From Quillaja saponaria (lineage: Eukaryota > Streptophyta > Magnoliopsida > Fabales > Quillajaceae): a stretch of 64,000 bases of DNA. The notes beneath the pieces are model-generated. The model ran no database searches. It was given only the letters and a program-made list of their open reading frames with translations, and had not been told where the DNA came from. The stretch spans positions 310,001 through 374,000 of the forward strand of contig CM055611.1 in NCBI GenBank assembly GCA_029379385.1, in the 5' to 3' direction. Both the position numbers and the translations under genes were made by a program. Positions 25,564 through 37,643 of the stretch are shown here, piece after piece (the first letter of the stretch is position 1; the number at the start of each line of letters is the position of its first letter).

Positions 25564-25863
25564 TTAGAAGCTCAGTACCAATCCTTCTTTCTTTTTTCTT
25601 TGTTGGGGAGAAGTTATGGACTTGAGTAGAACTCGCTCCCGAAAGGTATCCCATAGGAGGAGGGAACCCAAATCCATAATATGCTCACACCAAGTTTCCC
25701 ATACAACTGGTGTAGGACATCTCAAACCAAGTATCGCATATACTTGGCTTGTGTCATTAGGACCATAACAAGGGGGTGTTGATATAAAAAAAGATTCAAA
25801 TGGGTTTAGCTGACTGCCATAGCGATCTTTTATTTTATACATAAAAGCCCTAAAACTAAGCAT
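25564..25863 (-). other. Unrecognised 99-codon open frame inside VSR intron 7
   Basis: An open frame on the minus strand (YKIKDRYGSQLNPFESFF, SQVYAILGLRCPTPVVWETW) stands out from its AT-rich surroundings by more even base composition. I do not recognise it. It may be a fragment of a mobile element or organelle-derived DNA. Its place inside an intron, antisense to the gene, argues against a host gene. Confidence 0.3.
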
Positions 25864-27414
25864 TTCACTTTTTCAAATTATGATGTATGCTAAGTTTCCT
25901 GTTTGCTTTTCATTTTAAGAATATGAGTACGAGATTAATGGATCTTTTCAAGTGTTCATCTGGATAGGTATATAATGTATTTTTATCTACAAAATGGGTA
26001 TCCACAACAGTAGGAGTCTGATTCTTATTTTGGCATCTCATTCTTGCCTCGTTATGTGAAATAAATTACTTTACGTGTGCCCAAATAAAACAGTCGCTCC
26101 TTGCCATACTTGAAAAAGGATATCAGTAAAGTTCCCATCTGCTCAAACTTTTAAAAAAGGGGTTCCAAGGGCGAAATAGTGCAGCTTGCTTTAGGGGAAA
26201 ATGAATTTATTACATCTAATAATACTCTTTTGTTTTTTCTTGCTTTCTTATATCATATGCTTGTTGAGCTTAACAGCTTCAGGAGCTTTACGGTGTGGAG
26301 TCAACAATGGTGGTTGTTGGAAGAAAACCCAAGAAGGCAGGACTTACTCTGCTTGTGTTGTAAGTAGTTTGCCTTGTCCACTTTTTATGCTCCAGATACT
26401 ACCTAAACCCCTTTCTCCCCGACCCGAGAAGATTGAAAGAGAAAAAGAGCAAAAGGAAATTTATATGGTATATTCCCCCTCTTCTTGCTCATAATTGTTT
26501 ATGCAGGATGACCATACAAAAGGTTGCAAGTGTCCTCCTGGATTCAGGGGTGACGGAGTGAAGAACTGCGAAGGTACTTGCTGTCCTTAATTTCTCCAAC
26601 ACACGTATTGCACATATTAGTTAATCATGGTACTTAGTTTACGTTCCTCTTCTTTGGACTTTTTGGTTGTTTGCCAGTATTTCATGGCTATGCACCTCCT
26701 CTTTGAGGAATGTGTTGGTTGCCTTAGATATTGTAATGCCAAGGATTTTTTACTTGCTTTCATTTTCTCTTTGCAACTAGAATAGTAAATACATATTTGC
26801 TGAACTACTGCTAGATTTACTGTTTATAAGTTTTTTGCTTTTATCCATATACCAGATGTGGATGAGTGCAAAGAGAAGTTGGGATGCCAGTGTTCAGAAT
26901 GCAGATGCAAGAATACCTGGGGAAGCTATGAGTGCAGCTGCAGTAGTGGTTTATTATACATGCGGGAAAATGACATTTGTCTAGGTAAATATCCTGCATA
27001 TTTCTATTTAAGTTGTCTAAAGATGACACATAATGGATAAGCAAAATTTCCGATTGGTCCTAAATAATACTCAATTTGTGTTATCTTGTGCCCCTTGTAT
27101 CCTGGTTTTCTGGATACAGCTTACTGGTTATAAACATGAATGCATCTTTTTTAGTTGCAACAGAGAATATTGCCAAACAAAATAAAAAACTACAACATAA
27201 CATGCTGGTGCTTTCCTATTTAATGTAGTAATCCATTGTCTTATTCTGTTGGGATTTGGTATTTCACGGTTCTGGGATTTGATTATTATGTAGAAGTTTG
27301 ACGAAACTAAACATATGAAGCATTATAGTCAAGGCCAATATCAAAATAAAACAATAATTTAATGTTAAGAATTATTTTTGATCCACTATCAGTTTAAGTA
27401 TTACACCGTCAATG

Positions 27415-27627
27415 AATAATGAAACGCCATGTGTCTCTAATACCAACTACCACCTGGATTTTTGTCAAATGAGCTGATGTGTTATAATCTTATTTATTGA
27501 TAATGTAAACTCTTTACAATTAATAATGAAATGCCATGTGTCTTTAATACCAACTACCACCTTAATTTTTGTCAAATGAGCTGATGTGTTATAATCCTAT
27601 TTATAGGCAGTTTAAACTCTTTACACA
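27415..27627. repeat. 107-bp tandem duplication in VSR intron 10
   Basis: Two copies of a section starting AATAATGAAACGCCATGTGTC at 27415 and AATAATGAAATGCCATGTGTC at 27522. Both contain CAACTACCACC and GTCAAATGAGCTGATGTGTT, with roughly 90% agreement by eye. Confidence 0.85.
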
Positions 27628-27730
27628 GTACAGTGGATGAAATATTAACTCTAATGTTAATTGGGTCTTCAAGCCTGTTTGCTGCCCACATCACTTATGT
27701 TACAACTTACAGGATAATTTGTTTGTTTTC

Positions 27731-27825
27731 CCTTGTGCACTTTGTTTTTCTTGTAATCAGTTTCTCCTTGTGCACCTCGTTTTCCTTGTAATCAGTTCCT
27801 CCTTGTGCACTTTGTTATTGATCAA
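27731..27825. repeat. 35-bp tandem repeat before VSR exon 11
   Basis: CCTTGTGCACTTTGTTTTTC begins at 27731, with related copies at 27766 and 27801, about 2.5 units. The T-rich units sit just before the acceptor at 27848 and may serve as its pyrimidine tract. Confidence 0.8.
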
Positions 27826-28614
27826 CTTTCTCATCTCGTATGAAGCAGGTGCAGGTTCTTCTTCTGGCAGAGGGGTCACCTGGGGTTTTGTTTGGGTGCT
27901 TTTTCTAATCTTAGCTGCTGCCGGGGTTGGGGGATATGCAGTTTACAAGTACAGAATTCGGGTATGTTTGACCTTGACTTTTTCTTGAACCAAATATAAT
28001 TGGAATAGATTTTCCTTGTTTTCTTGGTGGGGTGAGCAAGGAAGAGTTTGGGAGTGAGGTGCTGTTGCCTGGGATGCCTTGCCTTAAATGCAATGGATTG
28101 ACTTTAGGTCTTTGAGCTTCTTTTTCATTTAACATTTCTTAACACTCTACGCTTTCACTCAATGAAATATATGCAAGATTAATATCGTGTACCATTTAGA
28201 AGTGGAAGAGATTTCTCTTTTTATCATTGGAGGTGAGAGACGAGGAGGGAATAGGGAATGATGGATGATTTAGGAACAATATGGGATGCCTTCTAGAACT
28301 GAAGATTCAAATGGATTACAAATTATATTTGATTCTAGTCCCTGTGTATTGATGACAAATTGAGCAAGTTGGATAGTTAAGAATTTTAACAAGAGGAGGA
28401 ATTCCTTCTTTTTCCTCAGATTGGTAGCATTTACATAGGTCTACTTTTAAGAACTAACGTCGTAACACTATTTGGTGATATTGACTTTCTCTTCTTTTTG
28501 GTAAATTCTCTGCAGAGATATATGGATTCAGAGATCCGGGCAATCATGGCTCAGTACATGCCTTTGGATAATCAAGGAGAGGTCCCAAATCAAGCTCATC
28601 ATGGGGATATATGA

Positions 28615-29499
28615 GCAGAGATATAGAGAATAAGGGGGCTTGAATATGCAATTCTGGGGTCCTTCTCACCTATTTAATTTCCAGCCTGTTTCTCCTGCCA
28701 GCTTCTCTTACTCAGCGAATCTCTCGTGTTTCCTCTTCATTTCTTTTTTCCCTGTTTCTCTATTTCTTTTTATTGATGTTTGTTGTTTAAGTAATGTAAA
28801 TTCCTTTCCTTTCTGGTGCACATAATAAATCAGTAGTCTACCAAAGCCATGCATTTTTTTCTTTCAGTGGTTTATTTTGGCCAAGAAATTGCTTTTTCAT
28901 TTTTTATTGTTATTGGGACAGTTTAATAGTACGGAACTTAAGAAAATGAGGAAATCCCCCAGCTATGATAAACGTTCCAATTTGTTACAGTAAATTATTC
29001 TTTGTCTCAATTAATTTTACGAAGTCAGAACCTCATTAAAAAGGAAAATGAAATTGGTAATTGTTTATGATTCTCCAGTGGCAACCGGCGGAGTATAAAA
29101 TAGATTTCCATGAACCAACAAAGGTTGGAAACAGTGTGACAACCATCGATTTTTGTCTTGCACATCAAAAGGGAGGTCCTACACCACCATTACAGAGGCA
29201 CCTATTATTACTCTTACAAATCATAGCACTACAAAGCGAAATATAAAACAAAATGAAAATAAAATCCAGATTTGCTACACCCAATTCTCCAATGCATCAA
29301 ACGGCTGAATCATTTCACCAGTCAGCCCTGACAAAAAAAAACAAGACCATTTATTACAACTATCATCTTGATGCAAGTTCCACAATTGTTGCCAAAATAT
29401 AATTAAAGTACATATGGGGGTAGAAAAGAAAATTATACTCGTACACAAAACCATGTCGTCCAACAGAGTAGTTATAATGTACCATCTCATATGGTTGAC
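28615..29499. other. Convergent 3' spacer between VSR and FAX3-like genes
   Basis: This holds the 3' UTRs of the plus-strand VSR and the minus-strand FAX3-like gene. I see no further gene. Confidence 0.6.
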
Positions 29500-32400
29500 C
29501 TAATTCTCTGTTCCACTTTCAAAGTTTGATCTTTTTTCTTTACGGTCCAGATTGATCCTGTAGACGTAAAATGCTACTACTGCACCACTGCAGAGGAAGA
29601 GGAAAGTTTAGACAAGTTTGGTTTGCCGAAAAGTAAAATTTCACAATATTAATTTTTTATTTTTTATTTGGGTAGATAATCAAAGTATAAACTACACAAG
29701 ACATTTTTTTGGTGTCTGTTACACAAAGATACACATTACAGAAGCTTCTCTACAAATACAGCATCAGTCAGTCTTCTGTCTCAGTAAGAGTAGTGTGTGT
29801 GTGTGGGGGTGGGTGGGTGGGTAGGTTGCAGATCTCATATTTCAGTTACATAGAAAGACATGCATGGGTTTGCATGCACTCACGTTAGCATTATCAAGAG
29901 CTCCTAACCAGGGACCTGTCAATCATACAGCAGCTTAATGCAAGAATGCTCCAAGAAAGAATAGTTAGGAGGGGCACTAAATAACGAACCGAAAGCATCC
30001 AAATAAATACTTGTTGATTGGCGAACAGGTAAGTAGTAACTCGAGCCATTGTTTGCAGCCTAGAAATGATCTTTCTAAAGCATAGAAGCATCAGTCCTGG
30101 AGCTTTCATTAGCATCTACCATGAAAGCCCATAACAAAAAAGAAACCATGAAGCCAGGGCACTGGAAAAAATACCTACATTAGGATATGGTATTTACCCA
30201 ACAGTCCACTCAGTTCAAAAGATAGGAAGCCTCTATCTCATTTAATGTTGGCACATTAAACTCCCACGGCATAAAGTCTATCTTGGGCAATTCAAACTCT
30301 GCATTAGAATCTGCCATAAGTTGTCAACTTAAACCTCAACTACAGAATTAGTTATATGTCATCTAACCTGGTCCCAGAAATACACCATTTCCATAAATCA
30401 ACTTCAGCCCTGGGCTATTATTCTACTAAATCAAAGGCCATCATGTCCTTTCAAAGGTTTCTTGTTTTCTGGCTTTCAAATTATAAAGGGAAGGTAGTAT
30501 ATGCGGGGGAAAAAATTGTCACAGGAAAACAGACCCAACCTCTATGTTACATTTGCTTCCTCAAGAAGAACAGTTGCTCTGGCTCCCACATAAAGGATTC
30601 ATTTTGAGGGGCTTGCGTTCAACATTGAACACAGTCACATAATATAAAGAGTTTGAATTGTATTGTCCAAAGGAGTCTAGACCTCATCTGGATTGTTTGA
30701 ACAAGTGTTAGATTCCCAACCTGAAGACCACTTAAGAGCAATCACAAGCTTACATTTCCTAAGTTCAAATTTTAAGAAGAAATATTTTGGTAGGCAAAAT
30801 GAAGGAAAAAAGGGGGCGTGGGGGTGGAGGAAGAACTTAAAATATATTATCCAAGTAGACCATGCTCTTTTCATTTTAAATTTTTTTTTATTCATTAAAT
30901 TTCCAGATCATAACCAGAAATAGATTAAGAATGCTATGTTGCATGGGGAGAAGCACAGGCAATATTCTCACTCCTAGTTGGAATATGCAACTGAATACTC
31001 CGGCAATTCTCAATCATTCTTGACTATCTGCAGGATCCAAATACTGGAATAAGATGGAGGTTGACATTTCAACCCAAATCCTGAATTTCAAAAGGAGCTA
31101 CATGGTTAAAAAATCCATTTGGAGTTGTTGCAGGTTTTGAGCTCAGAAGCACTATAAGATTTCACATTCTGTGTGGAGTTACGTATTCAGGATTTTTTTT
31201 TAAAGAATATTTCCCAATTAATTGGTCTAGTAAAGTGGAGAACTTTCTAAGACTTGGTGATCCTCCGCCTGCTACTTCTTCTATCTCACCAAAATCCTCC
31301 TTGCTCCTCTTGGTTGAATTTACATATGTCAATGGTCTACCAAGGTTTAATAGATGGAAAGGAAGTGCCAAGGTCTACAAGCATTTTACATATGTCAATG
31401 GTCTACAAGGTTTAATAGATAAAATTTAAATTTGGTTGCAAGAATCAGGGATTTTGGGGATTATATGGTTACAGTTCAGTGGTGGAAAGCAAGCAGGGTT
31501 CTCAAAGCAATGACAGATGCATAAAGCTTGGGATTTAAACAAACCTAGGAACTCAAATAGCAGATGGCTGTCAGGGGCTGTGAACAGTACAAAGATCAAT
31601 AAACTAGGATTGGGGTAGAGAAGGCTATTAGAGGCAGTTATTGTCATCACAACCATAGTGAATTTTATTAAACAATCTGCAAACTGAAGCTCCATGTTCT
31701 AGGAAAACATTCTCCTTAACATTTTCCCAGTAAACATGACTTTGAATATTACAACAAATCTAATAATAACCGATGTTTAAAACATCTGGATATTATAATT
31801 ATAAGAATAACCTGATGTTTAAAACCTAGGAAAGCCAAAAGATAGTGGCCGCTATTAGTAAGAAACATAAAAACAATATCTAATAATTACTGACATTACC
31901 TATGACTATGAAAGATCCCCAGCATAGACCGCTTTGAAATTAGACACATTCTAATATTTTCTTGTCTTAGACTGTTGTTTCCTTACATTTCTTGTAGTTT
32001 ATGCCTTTTTTCTTGACTAGTGATGTTATACATTAGCTTGGCAATCATTCTCAACTTATAGCATTGAGGAAATGGTATTTCAAGGCCTGATTAACTTTTT
32101 AGTTAAAATCCAGATTGGAAGGTGGGAAACCTGTCACGTCTTCCAATTAGAAATTCTGATGAAGATTTGATATGATCTTTTTTATTTTATTTTTTTAAAA
32201 GAAAAGTGCATATGCACACACCAGGAACCACAATGGTTATTTCTCCAAAACAAGGATGAAGGAAGAAGTGGCATAATAATGTTAAATAACATCGAATTTT
32301 TACGAACCTGATCAAGGTATTGAAATAACTAAGAACTGATGCTCCCTGCAAGAAAGAAACCAGAAATATCAAACGTTGAAAGTTGTAGCAACACGATTGG

Positions 32401-35400
32401 TGTATGAACTATGAAGCACTGCAAGAAACACTAAAAATGTCTTCTTAAAGTTGTAACTAATATCTTTTCATCAAACTGGGTTAAAAGATCTCTTACCTTA
32501 GACAGCAAGCCTATGTTGCGGAGAAATATTATACTTGCAAATGCTGCAAGCCCAACGAAATCCATTCAGTTATAAATTTCAAAGTGAGAAAAAAGCAAAG
32601 AAAACAAAGTTAAGCGTACAAATATCTTTATGAAAACAAATAATCAATTAGAAAGTGAAAATTGTAACTTACATTTCCTCATGCTTCAGACCACAATGGT
32701 TAAGTTGAGTCTGTATAAAGTTTAAAAGTACCAAAGGATTGGCATCGGAAACAAATTGATATACCATGAGTTTCATATACGGTAACTGCACAGATCATCT
32801 ATATTTTTCACCTTCCCTTCCCTCAGTTACAGTGATAATGATGTCCATAGTAAAGTTGACATTGTTTTACTATGTTGCTCGTATGTCTTTTAGTATGTGT
32901 ACTATACAGTCAACCAATATAGTCCAAAGCAGATTGAACCTCGGTCAGCCATCCATATGATTAACCTACACCATAATGTGAAAATTCTAGACCCTGGTAT
33001 TGTATTTTCAATTTTTGTTTCTAATAAATCTATTACATTTCTTATATATATAAAACATGTATTGATTTTTTTATTTTATTTTTAAATTTATTGCATTCCA
33101 CAATGCTTTGCAAATAGGAGCTCCAAACTAGTTAGAAAATTCAATTATATGCATACCTGCCTGCCCCTTCAAAGCTAGAGGAAATGATTCTCGCCTTCTA
33201 TATGATCTTAGACTTGAAACGCTAAGAACCAAAAGAGCACCACCGAGAATAACACCAAACCTGATGGCAGCAATGCTTCCCGTTATCATAAAGGAAAGAA
33301 AACCACCAACAGAAAGGATTAAACCTGCAAAGAATAAGAATTTTTTTTTTATAAATTATTGATGCCCCAGACTCAAAAAAGAAGGGTGAGGATAGGAGGC
33401 AACTGAAATCTTCTTCTTTGTTATATTACAGGTGATAGCATCAAACCTAAAAATTTAAAGATGAATTAAAAAATAAATGGTATGCCATTAACATCAGAGG
33501 TTATACTGTTTCATCTCATAACCTAACAGACTCAGTTGATTTCTCACAAAATAGATTGTCTAAATGCTTTAACAAGAAACAAATTTTTTGTTGTGTTTGT
33601 CTTGTATCTGGTTGGGCCAAAGTTTTGTGGTACGACGCGTTGAATAAATACGACCCAATAGTGACCTGAAATAAAGTTTTAGTTCGCGAAACGGAGGACG
33701 TAGACTAGATTGAGCCGAATCTCGATGCATCTTGCGTTATTTCTTTTACTTGTGTTTTGTTTTTCAGTTCTAGATTTCATTTTATTCTTGTTTCTGTTTT
33801 AACATTTTCCTTAACAAAGTTTACCATACACATACCATAAGGTATCCCAATGTAGAAGTCATGCACGCTTGAAATTTCATTCAGATTGTCGGTTGACGAA
33901 GTAAATGTCTCCACAATCTCCTTCACTGGTTCGGGGGAATGCTCCGCAGCTAAGGAGAGATACTCTTTACCTTCTTCACTGATTTCTTTTGCTACCACAC
34001 TCAAATCATGTGTTGCCTTATCTGTTTGTATTTTCAACTGCTCTGCTGTATCTTGTAAAATGACAATTGCTTTTTTAGAATATAACTCATACGCTTCTTG
34101 TGAAACACTTTGAATCTTCAAGGCTTGTTCTTTGAAAGAATCTAGTGCCTGTTTCCAAGCTTCCTGTGATTCTACAGATCCTAGCTTGTGCTCATCTTGT
34201 TCCTTCTCCACTTCAATTTCAGGAAGCTTTAGAAATTAAAGAATTAGGAATGCCATTAGACAATTCTACAGAAAGAAAAAGGAAGATAACGTATATTACA
34301 TTAATTGGATTCAAGAGCACGTGTGTGACCAAAGAAAATGAAAAAGAGAAGAAAAGAAACAGCTTGCCCAGAATGAAGTAGAACACATAATCTATTCTCC
34401 AATCATCTAATATGATCACTTGTGCTATCTGTCACGTGTTATTTATTAGAGGGAAAATATGACGGAGAAAAAGGCAGCCAGCATCTAAATGCATGTAGTA
34501 GCATAGAAAGGAAATAGTGGATGGATGGGAACAATAGGTTGGTAAATGTTGTAACCAGAACCGTGGTGAGGAGTTACAACATAAACTATTTCATTCTTAA
34601 TAAACAAAACAGAAACAAAGTGACTAGACACATATTTTGCTATAATTCATAATTACAATGAGCTCATCACTGAAATGCTTTCATTCTCCCAATGACTTTC
34701 CTGCTATCCAGAATAAGGGTGAAGATGTGGCTCATAATGATGACTGTCTTAAGCTGGAAGAGACTGGGGAAAGAAACTGTACCCAGAGGCCAGATCATAA
34801 AACCTTGCATCTGCCCACAGATACGGCCCACCCAAGGTTTAACTGACAATAAAAGATCAGAAATTTGGCCCATTGAGATTGCAGCTTTTGCATTTTCATA
34901 AACAACATCTACTGTCACTTTACCTCACAAGAGGCATGCAAAATTCAAAAGTACTGCAGGCGACCCTAAAGAACACTTTTTTTTTTTTTTTTTTCCGCTT
35001 AACAACTCATTTGTACAAGAAAAAGCTTCTTCAAGTCGAGCAGGGGCTACTGAATTAAGCATTCGTGCTTAGGAAAAAAAAAAAAAGCTAAGTTCAATCT
35101 TCAGAAATTCATTCCAAACCAGTAACCAGTGGCAATAAGCGCTCATTTTCATTGACTAAACAACATGAAGTAGATTAAAACAAACCCGTTCAACTGGGTA
35201 GCGGTAAAATGACTGGAATAGCAAAATATGTTAAAAACATAAAACCCTCAATTTCAACTTACTGGGTCCTCGCGGGAAGCTGCAGAAGCGACAGTTAATC
35301 GATTCCACGAGGTAGTTGAATCAATAGTAAGGAAACCAGTACCAAGCCATTTCTGTGAAGCACCGGTCGCCACCAAAGAGACTTTGTAACCGCTAGTTCT

Positions 35401-35523
35401 GGGTATTGAATCATATTTTAAAAACTGCAAAGAAGACAGAGCCATGGACTTCTTCTTCAATGGTATTAAACCATATCTAGGGTTAGGGTTTAACGCCAAA
35501 ACCGATTCAAATGTTGAACTCAT
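29500..35523 (-). CDS. FATTY ACID EXPORT 3-like plastid membrane protein (Tmemb_14)
   Basis: FAX proteins sit in the plastid envelope and help export fatty acids made in the stroma. Minus-strand exons are 35263-35523, 33836-34226, 33157-33324, 32497-32543, 32308-32345 and 29500-29587, giving 330 residues in continuous phase. Residues 1 to about 80 are Ser-rich and basic, a likely transit peptide. About 95-200 form a long charged amphipathic helical region (QEAYELYSKKAIVIL, EQLKIQTDKATHDLSVVAKE), typical of FAX3 rather than FAX1. The Tmemb_14 domain follows with SVGGFLSFMITGSIAAIRFG, the ESFPLALKGQA loop, and the last helix SGAVVAFYVYRI. Exon 6 lies 2.7 kb from exon 5. The start is the ATG at 35521-35523; an upstream non-ATG extension (LAWGRVA) is ignored. 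The family is firm; FAX3 over FAX2 is my best guess. Confidence 0.85.
29792..29825. repeat. TG / GGGT microsatellite
   Basis: A short run of TG repeats passes into GGGTGGGTGGGT inside the long last intron of the FAX3-like gene. The G-rich part could fold as a quadruplex on the plus strand. Confidence 0.75.
33589..33804 (+). mobile_element. Second solo-LTR-like copy in FAX3-like intron 2
   Basis: This 216-bp block begins TGTTGTGTTTGTC and ends TTTTAACA, and shares GGTTGGGCCAAAGTTTTG and CTAGATTGAGCCGAATC in order with the 314-bp LTR at 19366-19679. About 100 bp of the middle is missing. The flanks are TTTTT (33584-33588) and TTTTC (33805-33809), a possible imperfect 5-bp duplication. It lies only 32 bp from the donor of exon 2, antisense to the gene. 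Confidence 0.7.
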
Positions 35524-37643
35524 TGCGACTCTGCCCCAAGCCAGCAAACCAGAAAAAGAGAGAGATGAGTTTGAAGGAGAGGCGAAGCTAACGAGGGTCT
35601 TTGTTTTCAGGGGATTTAAATAAAAAGGAATTTATAGAATGTAGGCGTAGTGTCTGTAATAAGTTCCGAACCAGAAAATACGCCTAAGAAGACACAACTG
35701 AAGGGAGAAGGAGAAGGGGGCTGCGCTGAGGCAAGTATCGTTGGATGCGCACCCAAGTTCTTCTCCCAGGAAAGTGAGGAACGCATCATGCTTTCGTGAC
35801 ACGTAATCAACAACTGTTTTCCCTGATGTGGGACCCACTGAATCTTGTTGAAATGGCGTATGTTGTGGTTTTGTGTGGAGAGGTGTATCATCCTTGTTTT
35901 AGGTTGAAGTATGAAGGATTTTCATTAATATGATTATGTAAGGAAGTTCTTGATTTATTTACCTTTGATTAATATGATTAAATTGCACTATTTTGGTAAG
36001 CTAAAATATACAATTTTGTTCCATTAAGATCAAATTATGTTTGGCGCAATTACTAAATGTGAAGAAAGGGATATGTTCGAAACAAGCAACACATGCATAG
36101 CCTATTTTATGGGTACCTTTTAAATCAACCCCCAAATGCAAGGCATCCAAATTCCAAGGAGGCAAGCACCTTTCTTTTCTCTTTACAAACTCCGGTAGCT
36201 GAAAAAACCAAGTGGGCAAAACAGACACACATACATTTTATGCTTTCCTTCAACTTTGGGACTGTGGTCCAAATGATTTTGGGCCAATATTGTGTGCATT
36301 GGGTAATGAAGCAGCTATGAAACAGGCCAGAGGCAGAGAGAGAGAGTGAGCTATTAGTGGTAATCCATGTCCTCCCCATCTTAGCTTGGATTGATTACCT
36401 AGCTAGCAAACACAAAACTGACAAAAGGCCCAATGGACTTGTGGACTTGTGATCATCTGCTGCCTGCTAACTGCTAAGATATTCTTTGTTAGCAAAAACA
36501 AAAAAAAAACTGCTCAAGGCAGCTTCACATTGGTCTTGTAAGTCTCCTTTCAATACTAACAAGGTTAACAGGAAATGATTAATCGGAAAATTATATTTTA
36601 TTCATGGCAGAACAGAAACACAGCGGATTCTCGTTTGACCCAATTAGTCCAAAGCCACGTACCATTCCACGTCCATACCATACCCAAGTAAAAGGAATTT
36701 CTCGGCAAACAATTAACAAACAAAGCCTTCTCTCTCTGTCGTTAGAAGCTTTAAATGCTTCCCTCTACTCATGGCAGAACGGAAACACTATTAATTATTC
36801 TTCTCTGAGTTTCAGACCAACCCACACCCTCACTGACCTGCCTTTAATGCCTTCTCTAGGTCCGAGGCTTCTTCGAATTTTTTAACTTCTTCCCTCCCTC
36901 TCTTTCCGTCCCCTTCGGCGCTTTCTAGGCGAACTTCCCGGGTCGAATTCCCCGAACCATCTTGATTCTGGCGGCATTTTCAACTTCAGCTTATTGGTTC
37001 TACCACAACCCAACCCTGTTACCATTTGCTTCATGTGTCTCAGCCTGTGTGACTACACAGTAACCCCCTACTCATTCTTTTTTGCTTATCAGCTGGCAGT
37101 GCAAATAATGGCTTATTTGAGCCATCTGTAATGATTTTATTTTTTTTTCTTTTTCTTTAATTTCACTGAGAATTGGATTAATATCTTCTTCTACTTATCT
37201 CTAATGGGAAAAGGTGCTAGCTTGATAAGCAGTTTCTCCCAGCTTTCCTTTTTAGTATCTTCTCCATTAAAAATATTTTTTTTTTAACCTTTATGGGTTT
37301 TGAGAATTTGAATAGAGGTCAAAGAAGAATGAATTCGCCGAGGCTTTAGTGTGTAATCTCTTTACACTGCTTTCTCTTTTTGCATCTTCGTCTTTGGTGT
37401 CCTTGCTGCTGCAACTAGAACCTGTAGAGCCTCGTTACTGATTCATTATTTTTTCTTGAATAAATAAAACTTTCCTCGAGCTGAAATGAGGTGACTGTCT
37501 TTTACTCATTACCCACCAACCAACTTTACCGCTTTCCTGCAAGTGAAATGCTTGTTAGGCGATATCCTGTTTGAATTTCATGACAAGTTTTTTCCTTATT
37601 CTAAAAAAGTCCCCCTTTTCTTAGTTTAGAGATCGCATTCAAA
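35524..37643. other. Divergent promoter region between FAX3-like and PXC2-like genes
   Basis: About 2.1 kb separates the two divergent start codons. The right 500 bases are T/C-rich and likely hold the long 5' UTR of the receptor gene (TTTCTTTTT tracts). Open frames of 75-93 codons at 36093-36885 do not resemble known proteins. Confidence 0.55.

Larger units (their letters stand above)
22081..28614 (+). pseudogene. Vacuolar sorting receptor (VSR/BP-80 family), frame broken in exon 3
   Basis: This type I receptor carries soluble cargo from the Golgi to the vacuole. Exons are 22081-22375, 23085-23777, 24300-24389, 24486-24555, 24642-24725, 25149-25225, 25326-25407, 26277-26359, 26507-26573, 26856-26984, 27849-27961 and 28516-28614. 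Apart from one extra base they give 626 residues, normal for the family: signal peptide, protease-associated domain (about 50-165), central cargo-binding region, three EGF-like repeats (about 411-556, including [11 protein letters not shown]), one membrane helix (about 567-587) and a tail with the clathrin-adaptor signal YMPL (608-611). Exon 3 reads NPV, then an extra A (24365), so TAA 24368-24370 ends the protein after 352 residues, before the EGF repeats and membrane anchor. Everything else is intact, so it is either a recent null allele or a sequencing error. If it is an error, this is an ordinary functional VSR gene. Confidence 0.85.
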
